From: Propionivibrio hellwigii
GTDB lineage: Bacteria; Pseudomonadota; Gammaproteobacteria; Burkholderiales; Rhodocyclaceae
Assembly: GCF_041770905.1 (NCBI RefSeq)
Contig: NZ_JBEUWX010000001.1
Coordinates: 186,001-250,000, forward strand
DNA length: 64,000 nt
Reading direction: 5' to 3'
Of the stretch, positions 43,011 to 51,581 are shown piece by piece (positions within the stretch are counted from its first letter, which is position 1; every line of letters starts with the position of its first letter). The position numbers and the translations under genes are program-made. The notes beneath the pieces were generated by a model. The model did no database searches, had not been told where the DNA came from, and worked only from the letters and a program-made list of their open reading frames with translations.

Positions 43011-43618
43011 ATACGCTGGCGGTTGAGGGAATTGGGGTGATTGGGGCGGTTGGGCATCGGTTGGTTGATGGCGATGGCCTGAGTTCCGACGGCTGGCTGG
43101 TTTCCGCGCGGCGTGTGCCATCTCCCAATCATGACGCGCGTCCGCCGAAGACTGTCATTTCCCTCCTGGTGATTCATGCGATTAGCCTGCCGCCCAATCA
43201 ATTTGGCGGTGATGCCATTGAGCGTTTTTTTACCAATACGTTACCGGCCACGGAGCACCCATTCTTTGCCACGATCGATGGGATGCATGTTTCGGCGCAT
43301 TTTCTGATTCGCCGTAATGGTGAGTGCGTTCAGTTTGTTTCCTGTCTGCAGCGTGCCTGGCATGCCGGCGTATCTTGCTGGCAAGGCCGCGATCGCTGCA
43401 ATGATTTTTCCATCGGCATCGAACTGGAAGGGTGCGATGAGCAGCCGTTTGAAGAAGCGCAGTATGTGAGCCTGAACGCCCTGATTGAAATATTGACGCG
43501 CGCTTTCCCGATTACGGCAATCGTTGGGCATTCGGACATTGCGCCGGGGCGCAAGACAGACCCGGGGCCTTTCTTCGTGTGGCAGCGCATCGTTGGAGCA
43601 GGCGCTGCTTTGATATGA
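43007..43618 (+). CDS. ampD: 1,6-anhydro-N-acetylmuramyl-L-alanine amidase AmpD
   Basis: Cytoplasmic zinc amidase of peptidoglycan recycling; its loss often raises AmpC expression in bacteria that have that circuit. The 203 residues contain LLVIHAISLPPNQFGG (first zinc His), HFLIRRNGECVQFVS, RAWHAGVSCWQGRDRCNDFSIGIELEG, and GHSDIAPGRKTDPGPFFVW (second His, catalytic Lys and Asp). The start is within the pilR stop (ATGA), so it is translationally coupled to pilR although the functions differ. Confidence 0.94.
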   Translation: MNTLAVEGIGVIGAVGHRLVDGDGLSSDGWLVSARRVPSPNHDARPPKTVISLLVIHAISLPPNQFGGDAIERFFTNTLPATEHPFFATIDGMHVSAHFLIRRNGECVQFVSCLQRAWHAGVSCWQGRDRCNDFSIGIELEGCDEQPFEEAQYVSLNALIEILTRAFPITAIVGHSDIAPGRKTDPGPFFVWQRIVGAGAALI

Positions 43619-43657
43619 CAAATCTGTCAAAGAATTTCGCTGAACACAAAATAGTTC

Positions 43658-43686
43658 TTGCGTCAAGTCGGCTTGCTTACTACAAT
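43658..43686 (+). promoter_or_regulatory. Candidate strong sigma70 promoter
   Basis: TTGCGT (43658-43663) and TACAAT (43681-43686) are separated by exactly 17 bases. Transcription would start near 43693, about 660 bases before the histone H1-like gene, so the transcript has either a very long leader or an unrecognised RNA or small-protein gene. Confidence 0.55.
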
Positions 43687-44355
43687 TGGTCGCGAATGAC
43701 AAGGCCGGCGCAATCGGGCGATTTTTAGGCGTTGGCCGTGTTGGCTCTGTTAGCCTTTTCCCTGCGGCCTTTTTGTGGGGTTTTTACGGTTTATGCGTTG
43801 TTGAGGTGGTGCGAATAGGCGGTTTCTCCACACACGCCGTTTGCATCAAGTTTGCATTAATAAGTTCCGGGCTCTTGGTGAATTGAACGGACCGTTGCTT
43901 CATAACAATGACACAGTTTTATCGCGTGGACGCGGCAAAAACGGCCTGCGGCGTACCAGCGATGAGCCAATCGTCGCGCGGCGGTTCGATCGCCCTGGCG
44001 GTAGAAAAAACTTCTTCCACTTTTTGTTTTCCGGCAGGGCGCGCCTGCTTTCCTTCGTCATCGCGCCGATGAGCGCGCATCGCCATGATTGCACTTTTGT
44101 ACCCCCGGCGTTTTTATCCCATTTTTCTGTGTTTGCCGGCGGCATTTATTCGATGGCAAGCGGTGTGAGTGTTGTCGCCGATTCCGTATCTGCTGCCAAT
44201 AGGCGTGATTGCTTTATTGTTGGGGTTGGGCGTCTTGCTGATGCTTTCTTATCGGTCGTTTCCACTTTTGTAAGTCGGCTATTGATGTGGTGGGAATGCT
44301 GGTGTTGTGGTTTTCCAGGTAGTTTTTATTCATGTCATCAAAGAAGGAGGTAGGA
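43687..44355. other. Long region without a recognised gene; small hydrophobic frame at 44169-44273
   Basis: About 670 bases between ampD and the histone H1-like gene. A GTG-started frame at 44169-44273 would encode 34 residues, almost all hydrophobic (PYLLPIGVIALLLGLGVLL), ending at TAA. The same frame extends upstream to an ATG at 44085 but is cut by a TGA at 44166. A second small frame begins at ATG 43909. None has a family match or a strong ribosome site. The region could be an mRNA leader, an sRNA or a small membrane protein gene. Confidence 0.35.
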
Positions 44356-45111
44356 ATGGCGACAAGTGCCAAAAAAACAGGGGCAAATGCAGTATCAGCG
44401 GCTAAAAAGCCTGCCGTTAAAAAAGCGGCAGCTAAACCAGCCGTGAAGAAAGCGGTTGCAAAGCCCGCAGCAAAATCTGCAGCGAAGCCTGCAGCTAAGG
44501 CAGCGGTGAAGAAGGTTGCCGCTAAGGTCGCCGTCAAAAAAGCGGCCGCCAAACCGGCAGTGAAAAAAGTAGCCGCAAAACCCGCAGCAAAATCTGCAGC
44601 GAAGCCTGCAGCTAAGGCAGTGGTGAAGAAGGTTGCCGCCAAGGTCGCCGCTAAAAAAGCGGTTGCCAAACCGGCAGTAAAAAAAGTGGTCGCAAAGCCC
44701 GCAGCAAAATCTGCAGCGAAACCCGCAGCTAAGGCAGCGGTGAAGAAGGTTGCTGCCAAGGTCGTCGCGAAAAAAGCGACCACTAAACCGGCAGTGAAGA
44801 AAGCGGCCGTAAAGCCCGCAGCAAAATTAGCAGCGAAGCCTGCGGCTAAGGCTGCGGTGAAGAAGGTTGCCGCCAAGGTCGTCGCGAAAAAAGCGGCCGC
44901 CAAACCGGCAGTGAAGAAAGCGGCCGCAAAGCCCGCAGTAAAATCTGCAGCGAAACCCGCAGTGAAGGCGGCGGTGAAAAAAGCAGCCAGCAAGCCAGTA
45001 GCAAAAGCGGTAACAAAGGCAGCGCCGTCTACGGCGGCAACCCCCGGTATTAAGTCGGCTCTGAATCCTTCCGGCGCCTGGCCATTCCCGACAGGTTCGC
45101 GTCCCAAATAA
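44356..45111 (+). CDS. Histone H1-like, Lys/Ala/Pro-rich DNA-binding protein
   Basis: A 251-residue low-complexity basic protein made of AAKPA, VKKAA and AAKVA words, like the histone H1-like/AlgP/HctA-type proteins of betaproteobacteria. It probably binds DNA and compacts the nucleoid. AGGAGG lies seven bases before the ATG at 44356, so I prefer this over the ATG at 44332. The coding DNA has a 120-bp (40-residue) higher-order repeat, about four copies between 44410 and 44970. Copy number may vary between strains. The long antisense frame across it is an artefact of composition. Confidence 0.88.
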   Translation: MATSAKKTGANAVSAAKKPAVKKAAAKPAVKKAVAKPAAKSAAKPAAKAAVKKVAAKVAVKKAAAKPAVKKVAAKPAAKSAAKPAAKAVVKKVAAKVAAKKAVAKPAVKKVVAKPAAKSAAKPAAKAAVKKVAAKVVAKKATTKPAVKKAAVKPAAKLAAKPAAKAAVKKVAAKVVAKKAAAKPAVKKAAAKPAVKSAAKPAVKAAVKKAASKPVAKAVTKAAPSTAATPGIKSALNPSGAWPFPTGSRPK

Positions 45112-45129
45112 ACCTGCATGGAAAAAGAT

Positions 45130-45151
45130 GGGAGAGCCAGGCGGCTCTCCC
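45130..45151. terminator. Hairpin after the histone H1-like gene
   Basis: A perfect 9-bp stem GGGAGAGCC/GGCTCTCCC with a four-base loop, 18 bases past the stop. No T run follows on the plus strand; on the minus strand ATCTTTTTC follows. It may still end transcription or protect the mRNA. Confidence 0.5.
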
Positions 45152-45606
45152 TGACGCAAGGCCGCTTGGACTCTTGCCGCGAGCCTCAAATTTCCTGATC
45201 GTCGCGCATCACCCATCATCTCGTCAGCGTCGGCATTGACCTTCTGACCGGGGACGATGTCCTTTGATGCTGCTGAAGGCGCGCGCGTGGTTCCTCATTG
45301 GCTTTTTTAGCGAGCCGCTTTCGTTGTTGACCGGAATCGCAGCCATCTATTGGTTGTTGCCGCCAGTTTGGCTAAAAATATTCCGTGCAATGACCAAGAC
45401 ATTCCGGCTTCAAAAGCCAGTCATCGTGCAAGTAGATGCCGGTGGATGAGCCGAATATGGACGGGCGCCGTGAGTCGTTTACCTTTGGCGCCGAGCTTAT
45501 CGATGCCTGTCGATAAGTACTGCGAGCGCGCAGGGCAGACTGATACAATATTGCCCACCACCGTTTTTCTGACAGACAGCCCTCCCTCAATTCTCAGGAT
45601 TTTGCC
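45152..45606. other. Intergenic region before glnS, with candidate promoter
   Basis: 455 bases with no convincing gene; a 61-codon frame at 45264-45449 is hydrophobic but matches nothing. A candidate glnS promoter is CTGCGA (45520-45525) with TACAAT (45544-45549), spacing 18. Confidence 0.4.
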
Positions 45607-47487
45607 GTGAACCACGCCCCAGAAAACACTCGCAAAGATGCTTTGAAAGATAGCCCGACGACGCCCGCGACCAATTTCATCCGCAACCATATCGACGCGG
45701 ATCTGGCTGCAGGGAAATATACGATACGTCGCTGGTCAGGAGCGCCTGGCCTGGCGGCGCAGCAGCTGGCGGGCGAGCCCGATCCGGCAAAAATCCGCAC
45801 GCGCTTTCCCCCTGAGCCGAACGGCTATCTGCATCTGGGACATGCCAAATCGATTTGCCTTAACTTCGGCCTGGCGCGTGATTATGGCGGCCGCTGCCAC
45901 CTGCGCTTCGACGATACCAACCCGGAAAAAGAGGAAAAAGAATATGTCGATTCCATCACCGAAGCCGTGCGCTGGCTGGGTTTTTCCTGGGATGAGGGCG
46001 ATGAGAACAACCTCTATTACGCATCCAACTATTTCGACTGGATGTTTGCCTGCGCGGAATATCTGATCGAATCCGGCCATGCCTACGTCGATAGCCAGAG
46101 CGCCGAGGAGATGCGCGCCCGTCGCGGTACGCTGACCGAACAGGGGCAGGATTCGCCTTATCGCAATCGCAGCATTGAGGAAAACCGTGCGTTGTTTCAA
46201 CGCATGAAAGCGGGTGAATTTCCCGACGGCGCCCACGTTCTGCGTGCCAAGATCGATATGGCTTCGCCGAACATCAACCTACGCGATCCGGCGATTTACC
46301 GTATTCGTCACGCCGCGCACCACAATACGGGCGACAAGTGGTGCGTGTATCCAATGTACACCTTCGCACACCCGATTGAGGACGCGCTGGAAAATATCAC
46401 GCACTCGATCTGTACACTGGAGTTCGAGGATCAGCGCCCCTTCTACGACTGGCTGCTTGCGCGGCTGGCCGAAGGTGGGCTGATGCAACGTCCGCTGCCG
46501 CAGCAGATTGAGTTCTCCCGCCTGAATTTGACCTACGTTGTGCTGTCCAAACGCAAGCTGATCCAGCTCGTCGAGGAAAAACATGTTTCCGGCTGGGACG
46601 ATCCGCGCATGCCGACCATCGTCGGCGCGCGTCGGCGCGGCTATACGCCGGAAGGATTCCGTCTGTTCGCCGAGCGCATCGGCGTATCCAAGGCGGATTC
46701 CCTGATCGATTACGCAGTCTTCGAGGATTGCATGCGCGAAGTGCTCAATGAATCCTCCGAGCGCCGAGTCGCCGTGCTCGACCCGCTAAAGCTGATCATC
46801 GACAACTATCCGGCCGGGCAAAGCGAAGAATGCTTTGCACCCAACCACCCGTTGAAACCGGAGCTGGGCAAGCGCGCGATGCCGTTCTCGCGCGAACTGT
46901 GGATCGAGCGCGAGGATTTCATGGAAACGCCGTCCAAGGGCTACCATCGCCTCTATCCGGGGAATCGCGTACGTCTGCGTTATGGTTACATCGTCGAGTG
47001 CACGGGCTGCGACAAGGATGTCGACGGCAACGTCGTCGCCGTGCATTGCAACTACTTTCCGGATACCAAGTCCGGCACGCCAGGCGCGGATAGCATCAAA
47101 GTCAAGGGGAATCTGCATTGGGTCTCGGTGGCCGAGGCGTATTCCGCCGAAGTGCGTCTTTACGACCGCCTCTTCGCTGCGCCCGCACCGGGTGCGCGCC
47201 GTGAGGGCGATGCCGAGGGCGTCGAACGTAATTTTCTTGACGATCTCAATCCGGACAGTATGCGCACCGTCATCGCCCGTCTTGAGCCCTCGCTCAAGAC
47301 GGCGCAAGCCGAGGATCGTTACCAGTTCGAACGGCACGGCTATTTTGTCGTCGATCGTGTCGATGCCAGACCAGGCGCGCCGGTTTTCAACCGCACGGCG
47401 ACGCTCCGGCAAAGCATTGCTCCGAAAGGTGTTGCCCCGTCGAGTGGAGGTGGGTTTGGCAGGCCTAGCGTTATCCAAACTCCGTGA
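45607..47487 (+). CDS. glnS: Glutaminyl-tRNA synthetase
   Basis: Class I synthetase that charges tRNA-Gln; the cognate tRNA is at 55164-55240. The GTG at 45607 gives 626 residues, longer than the roughly 550 of the E. coli enzyme. The HIGH motif is GYLHLGHAKS, the KMSKS motif is VVLSKRKL, and TRFPPEPNG, LRFDDTNPEKE, VSGWDDPRMPT and VRLRYGYIVEC are typical. Extra length comes partly from an N-terminal extension before FIRNHIDADL and partly from about 20 C-terminal residues (GVAPSSGGGFGRPSV) encoded by one copy of a 50-bp imperfect direct repeat whose second copy lies after the stop. Confidence 0.95.
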   Translation: MNHAPENTRKDALKDSPTTPATNFIRNHIDADLAAGKYTIRRWSGAPGLAAQQLAGEPDPAKIRTRFPPEPNGYLHLGHAKSICLNFGLARDYGGRCHLRFDDTNPEKEEKEYVDSITEAVRWLGFSWDEGDENNLYYASNYFDWMFACAEYLIESGHAYVDSQSAEEMRARRGTLTEQGQDSPYRNRSIEENRALFQRMKAGEFPDGAHVLRAKIDMASPNINLRDPAIYRIRHAAHHNTGDKWCVYPMYTFAHPIEDALENITHSICTLEFEDQRPFYDWLLARLAEGGLMQRPLPQQIEFSRLNLTYVVLSKRKLIQLVEEKHVSGWDDPRMPTIVGARRRGYTPEGFRLFAERIGVSKADSLIDYAVFEDCMREVLNESSERRVAVLDPLKLIIDNYPAGQSEECFAPNHPLKPELGKRAMPFSRELWIEREDFMETPSKGYHRLYPGNRVRLRYGYIVECTGCDKDVDGNVVAVHCNYFPDTKSGTPGADSIKVKGNLHWVSVAEAYSAEVRLYDRLFAAPAPGARREGDAEGVERNFLDDLNPDSMRTVIARLEPSLKTAQAEDRYQFERHGYFVVDRVDARPGAPVFNRTATLRQSIAPKGVAPSSGGGFGRPSVIQTP

Positions 47488-47535
47488 GGTATTGCCCTAG
47501 TGAGCGGGGACGAAGGTAGGCCTAGTATTCTTTAA
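47428..47535. repeat. Imperfect direct repeat at the 3' end of glnS
   Basis: GGTGTTGCCC...GGCAGGCCTAGCGTTAT (47428-47475) and GGTATTGCCC...GGTAGGCCTAGTATTCT (47488-47533) align with a 60-base period. The first unit is coding, the second is after the stop. Confidence 0.55.
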
Positions 47536-47537
47536 AT

Positions 47538-47756
47538 TTAGCGTAATGGTTTATACGGCATTGTGGCGGTGGAAAACCGGCTGTCGTCAACCCATAGCAG
47601 CGTGCCGTTGAATGCATACTGTCGGTTCGACGTGCCTGGTGGATACTCCAGATCAGCAGGCAGGGGCTTGATGCGTGGCAAAAGTGAAAAGCGCATTGGG
47701 TGGATTGGGGGCACCGCCATGCGGTGATTGGTTGCACTGATCCCCCCTATTGTCAT
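47538..47756 (-). CDS. Short hypothetical protein
   Basis: A 72-codon frame 16 bases downstream of the J-domain gene at 47773-48801, same strand. The C-terminal half (LEYPPGTSNRQYAFNGTLLW) reads like natural protein, not composition noise, but no family is recognised. It could be the tail of a decayed larger gene. No good ribosome site precedes the ATG. Confidence 0.3.
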   Translation of the reverse strand: MTIGGISATNHRMAVPPIHPMRFSLLPRIKPLPADLEYPPGTSNRQYAFNGTLLWVDDSRFSTATMPYKPLR

Positions 47757-47772
47757 CCTGCACAGTACATAA

Positions 47773-48801
47773 TTATTTGACGACGTAAGCTTCCGGCAGC
47801 CGTACAGCGGCTAGGCCGTAACAATCGTCCGCATCCTGTCCGGCATCCTCGGCACAGACCGGTAGACTGGTCGCCTGGGCAATGGTAGTGAGAATCTGGC
47901 GTGCCAGATCGACTTCGCCATTAAATGTCATCAGGCTGTCGTAATCCGCCGCTTGCAGGCGATCTTCGAGTGCCTGGCGGATGGAAGTTGCCATATTGCT
48001 CAAATGGTCGCGCGCGCTGATCGTCTGCTTGCCACCTAAGCGGATGGCGATGACCGGAATTTCGAGCCGGTAGCCGGTCGCTTCCCCCGGATTTTTCGGG
48101 TTCATGAGCGCAACGGAAAGATCAGTGACCAGTGCGGGGATTTCGCGACCCGTGGTATTTTTTTTCTCTGCTGTCGCCGCGCCTGGTACGGGCAAAGCAT
48201 CATCTTGTGGCAGCGGTGGTGTCGATTGCACGGATTGCGGAGCGGTCTGCATGATACGCAGCCGGCGCCGTACAGTGGGTGAGTCGTGCGGCGGGGCTTC
48301 CGCGGTGACGGGCGGGTTAACCGGAGGCGTCGATCTGTGCGGACCGGGGGTGGCTATTCGTCTGACTGTGATGATCAACACCCAGAAGACGGCGACGATC
48401 AGAACGCAGGCACACAACAGGATGATGAAAGAAATGCGGCTCTTTGGGGAAGTGGCTCGAATATGCGGGTGTTCCCGTGAGTAGCTTCTTTCTTCTTGTC
48501 CGTAAGTTGCCGATGATGTCGCTGTGGCATCGTTATAAACCCCGAACACATTACCGTACAGTTCATTCAACGATTGGTCATAGGCTGCACGTCGCTCGGC
48601 ATCAGCAAGCGTCTCATAAGCCTGCGCCACCAGTACGGCACGTTCCGCCGCCTGTTTGTCGCCGGGGTTTTTGTCCGGGTGGTAGCGTTGCATCAGGCTG
48701 CGGTAGGCGGCGCGAATGACCTCAGGACTTGCAGTGTGACTGACTTCGAGGATGTCGTAATGGCTGGGCGCATGGCCGGGTGAGAGCTGGGATGCAGGCA
48801 T
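47773..48801 (-). CDS. Membrane-anchored J-domain protein
   Basis: A 342-residue DnaJ-like co-chaperone. The J domain is at residues 13-78 with an intact HPD (AYRSLMQRYHPDKNPGDKQ). A hydrophobic helix follows (ISFIILLCACVLIVAVFWVLIITV, about 125-148), then a Pro/Thr-rich linker and a C-terminal domain with Cys residues (PVCAEDAGQDADDCYG). With the J domain first, it would face the cytosol and recruit DnaK to the inner membrane; the C-terminal part would be periplasmic. It is the third gene of a three-gene unit with a lipoprotein and a second J-like protein. Confidence 0.8.
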   Translation of the reverse strand: MPASQLSPGHAPSHYDILEVSHTASPEVIRAAYRSLMQRYHPDKNPGDKQAAERAVLVAQAYETLADAERRAAYDQSLNELYGNVFGVYNDATATSSATYGQEERSYSREHPHIRATSPKSRISFIILLCACVLIVAVFWVLIITVRRIATPGPHRSTPPVNPPVTAEAPPHDSPTVRRRLRIMQTAPQSVQSTPPLPQDDALPVPGAATAEKKNTTGREIPALVTDLSVALMNPKNPGEATGYRLEIPVIAIRLGGKQTISARDHLSNMATSIRQALEDRLQAADYDSLMTFNGEVDLARQILTTIAQATSLPVCAEDAGQDADDCYGLAAVRLPEAYVVK

Positions 48802-48806
48802 GGTGC

Positions 48807-49247
48807 TCAGTCAATCTTGACGAAGGTGGTTGTACTGCCGTTCCGCTCACGTAGCTTGAACTCTCGCGGCGAGACGGCCAGGACGGTTTTTGCCTCATGG
48901 CTGATACGGCCATTGTGCAGGTTGCTCCACAGGATTTTCTTATCGACCAGTTGCCAGACGCCATATTGCTGGATGGAACCGTCAGGGGCCTGGATTTCCC
49001 ATTCGCCATTGTTGTAAAGCCGGATGGGTGTCTCAGCGCGCGACGATTTCCATTTGCCGACGAACTGGGCGGTTTCGAAGGAATCCTCAAACCACGAACA
49101 GGCCGAAAGCTGAAAAAACAAGAAGGCGGCAAAGAGGAAAACGCGCGTTGTACCCGTGAAAAAAGTGTGCTTTTGTATATCGGAGGGGCGCGCTTGGCTG
49201 CGCGGCCTGCTGGCTTCGGGTAGGGTGAGCGTTTCCGGTCTGTCCAT
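48807..49247 (-). CDS. Small predicted lipoprotein, function unknown
   Basis: 146 residues. A hydrophobic stretch ends in the lipobox-like FQLSAC at about residues 45-50 (Cys50), after an unusually long polar N-terminus with no internal Met start. The mature part is about 95 residues with beta-like pattern (FVGKWKSSRAETPIRLYNNGEWEIQ), reminiscent of small lipocalin-like or META-type domains. It lies five bases from the J-domain gene downstream and 13 from the J-like gene upstream, so it is part of the same transcript. Confidence 0.6.
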   Translation of the reverse strand: MDRPETLTLPEASRPRSQARPSDIQKHTFFTGTTRVFLFAAFLFFQLSACSWFEDSFETAQFVGKWKSSRAETPIRLYNNGEWEIQAPDGSIQQYGVWQLVDKKILWSNLHNGRISHEAKTVLAVSPREFKLRERNGSTTTFVKID

Positions 49248-49260
49248 CGGGGGCGGTTCC

Positions 49261-50172
49261 TCAGTGCGACTGCGGCTGCATCACTGAACGCCAGTGCTGC
49301 TGCATACGCTCGGTGCGTTCGGCTTCTTCGCGCTGTTTGCGCTGCGCTTCTTCCTGTGCGCGTTTTTCCTCGCGCCGTTCGGCTTCTTCCGCACGCCGCA
49401 GATCGAAAGAAACACGATCGGCGTAGCGGCGATCCGCTTCCTGCCGCTGCTGCGCTTCGCGCTCTGCGCGCGCCCTCTCGCGTTCTGCCTGAAGCGCTTC
49501 GGCTGCACGCTGACGATGTTCAAGATCACGCCGGCGCGCTTCATCCGCTGAGGCCAGGCGCTCGCCATACTTATGGTAATAGTCCTGAATGATTAGTTTT
49601 TCTTCTGCATTGGCGGTGGCAGCGGCCAGTTTTTCGTTGTAGGCGCGCTCAACACGTGATGAATACACAAGGTAAGACTGCAACATGACCGCCAGAATGA
49701 CGACAGTCATCATGATAGCGAGCAGCGAGCGAAGCGGTGATGAGCTGTGACTCGACAGAGAAAATGACGAAGCCCGAAAGCTGCCCAGACTGCCTGATGC
49801 TTCGTTTGCATCAGCGTGGTACGTCATGGCTCTGGAACGTATCGGCGGGGTATCGGCGGCCTGGGCCAGGCGGTCGGGAGCGGGCAGTCGGGCGGAGACC
49901 GGGGTAGGTTTTGCGCCTTTACGATCGGCGGAAGCCGTGCCGGAACCGCGGCGTGCCATCAGCTTGTCATCGTAACCCATGCGGGATACTGGGTCGCTCA
50001 ACGTGTCCCGGGCGAGCAGAATCAGTGTGCGGCGGAAGTCGTAATCCTCGCGGTTCATGCGGTTTTCGGATGCTTCCAGTACGGCAAGCGCGCGTTGATA
50101 CCCCGCTTCGATCTCATTTGTTGATGCGGAGGCGGGGACTCCCAATACCTGATACAGCGTTTCCCTGATCAT
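49261..50172 (-). CDS. J-like membrane protein with coiled coil, HPD motif missing
   Basis: 303 residues. The first 75 have the J-domain layout (LYQVLGVPASASTNEIEAGYQRAL ... RDTLSDPVSRMGYDDKL) but no HPD between helices II and III, so it is unlikely to stimulate DnaK. A membrane helix is at about residues 148-168 (LLAIMMTVVILAVMLQSYLVY). A long charged coiled coil rich in Glu, Arg and Ala then runs to the C-terminus (RRAEEAERREEKRAQEEAQR). It is the first gene of the unit with the lipoprotein and the true J-domain protein. Its upstream region is divergent with pyrF. Confidence 0.7.
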   Translation of the reverse strand: MIRETLYQVLGVPASASTNEIEAGYQRALAVLEASENRMNREDYDFRRTLILLARDTLSDPVSRMGYDDKLMARRGSGTASADRKGAKPTPVSARLPAPDRLAQAADTPPIRSRAMTYHADANEASGSLGSFRASSFSLSSHSSSPLRSLLAIMMTVVILAVMLQSYLVYSSRVERAYNEKLAAATANAEEKLIIQDYYHKYGERLASADEARRRDLEHRQRAAEALQAERERARAEREAQQRQEADRRYADRVSFDLRRAEEAERREEKRAQEEAQRKQREEAERTERMQQHWRSVMQPQSH

Positions 50173-50443
50173 AAACGTGCCATTTGTCGAGTTTCCGATA
50201 CCATGCCTGTACTTTTATGCTGACCGGAAGATTATACCGTGCCCTCAATGCCAGCGCGCCAAGGTATTCAACTATATACCGGGGTGGTAGCCGATGCTAG
50301 ACGGACAGCGAAATCATTGCCCGTTTCTTGACGAACTGCTCTAAGCAATCCGGGTTTTCGTGCAGGTATAAATGGAGGGTGCGAACTGTCGTATGCGGTG
50401 AGACAATAACGTATCGATACTATATTTCGGATGTGTCCATATC

Positions 50444-51256
50444 ATGACTTTCATTGAGATGTTGCAGGCTGCCTGGCAGAAAAATGATTCTTTGCTTTGC
50501 GTTGGGCTGGATCCCGATCCCATGAAGTTCCCGACGCATCTCCAGGGGCGGCCAGAGGCCATTTTTGAATTTTGCCGCGCTATCGTTGATGCGACGGCCG
50601 ATCTCGTCTGCGCCTTCAAGCCGCAGATTGCTTACTTTGCCGCGAACTGTGCCGAAGATCAGCTGCAGGCGCTGATTGCCCATATCCATGATCACCATCC
50701 CGGCATTCCAGTGATCGTCGACGCCAAGCGCGGTGATATTGGAAGTACGGCGGAACAGTACGCCATTGAAGTTTTCGAGCGTTACTGTGGTGATGCGATC
50801 ACCGCCAACCCCTATATGGGGCGTGACTCGGTCGAGCCTTATCTGGCGTATCGTAACAAGGGCGTTTTTCTGCTTTGCCGAACATCTAATCCGGGCGGAA
50901 GCGACCTCCAGTTTCTTGATGTGGGCGGCCAAAAACTTTATGAACATGTGGCTGGGATCGTGGCGCGTGACTGGAATATGAACGGGCAATGCGGTCTCGT
51001 TGTGGGGGCGACGTACCCGGGCGAAATTGCCCGCGTCCGCCGGATTATCGGCGAGATGCCGTTGCTCGTGCCTGGCATTGGTGCGCAAGGCGGTGATGTG
51101 GAGGCAACGCTGAAAGCGGGACGTACGGCATGCGGTACGGGGCTTATCGTCAATAATTCGCGGGCCATTCTTTATGCCGGCAAGGGAGAGGATTTTGCGC
51201 AGGCTGCCCGCCAAGCGGCGATGACTTCACGTGCGCTGATCAACCGTTTTCGTTAG
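50444..51256 (+). CDS. pyrF: Orotidine 5'-phosphate decarboxylase (PyrF, type 2)
   Basis: Decarboxylates OMP to UMP, the last step of pyrimidine synthesis. The 270-residue length and the sequence VIVDAKRGDIGSTAEQYA (catalytic Lys and Asp) mark the longer, type 2 group. LLCVGLDPDPMKFP and LVPGIGAQGGDVE (phosphate site) agree. The upstream 271 bases are shared with the divergent J-like gene. Confidence 0.95.
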   Translation: MTFIEMLQAAWQKNDSLLCVGLDPDPMKFPTHLQGRPEAIFEFCRAIVDATADLVCAFKPQIAYFAANCAEDQLQALIAHIHDHHPGIPVIVDAKRGDIGSTAEQYAIEVFERYCGDAITANPYMGRDSVEPYLAYRNKGVFLLCRTSNPGGSDLQFLDVGGQKLYEHVAGIVARDWNMNGQCGLVVGATYPGEIARVRRIIGEMPLLVPGIGAQGGDVEATLKAGRTACGTGLIVNNSRAILYAGKGEDFAQAARQAAMTSRALINRFR

Positions 51257-51581
51257 ATCGTTAGAAGAAGGACGGCGGTTAGAAGAAAGGTGTTCTGCAG
51301 GCAGGGTAAGCCGGTACGAGCTGGCAGCGTTTTCCCGCAGTTTCACTTTGCCGATGCCTCAACTGACAGCGTGTAGAGGCTAAGGAGACATGCCTCAAAA
51401 TATGGGCGCAGGCGTACAATCGTGGCGATGCCGGTGGATGAATTTTCTGAGGTTTTCCGTATTTTTACGTCTGCCTGCATCGACGGATTCGGCGCTTCGG
51501 CGTGTAATTCCGGCCGAACTACCCGGATATTCTGGACTTGCCCGCGCACGCAGCGCATAAAACAAAAGACAGGAGCAGGAT
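51257..51581. other. Intergenic region, no gene recognised
   Basis: 325 bases between pyrF and the garR-like gene. I see no terminator with a clear T run, no tRNA and no protein-like frame. The promoter of the downstream gene probably lies here. Confidence 0.4.

Noticed and set aside
44085..44273. Selenocysteine read-through at the TGA at 44166
   Set aside because: No SECIS-like hairpin after the TGA and no selenoprotein family match; treated as two frames.
44214..45119. 301-codon Ala/Phe/Thr-rich minus frame opposite the histone H1-like gene
   Set aside because: Composition is a direct consequence of AAG/GCN codons on the other strand; no ribosome site or family.
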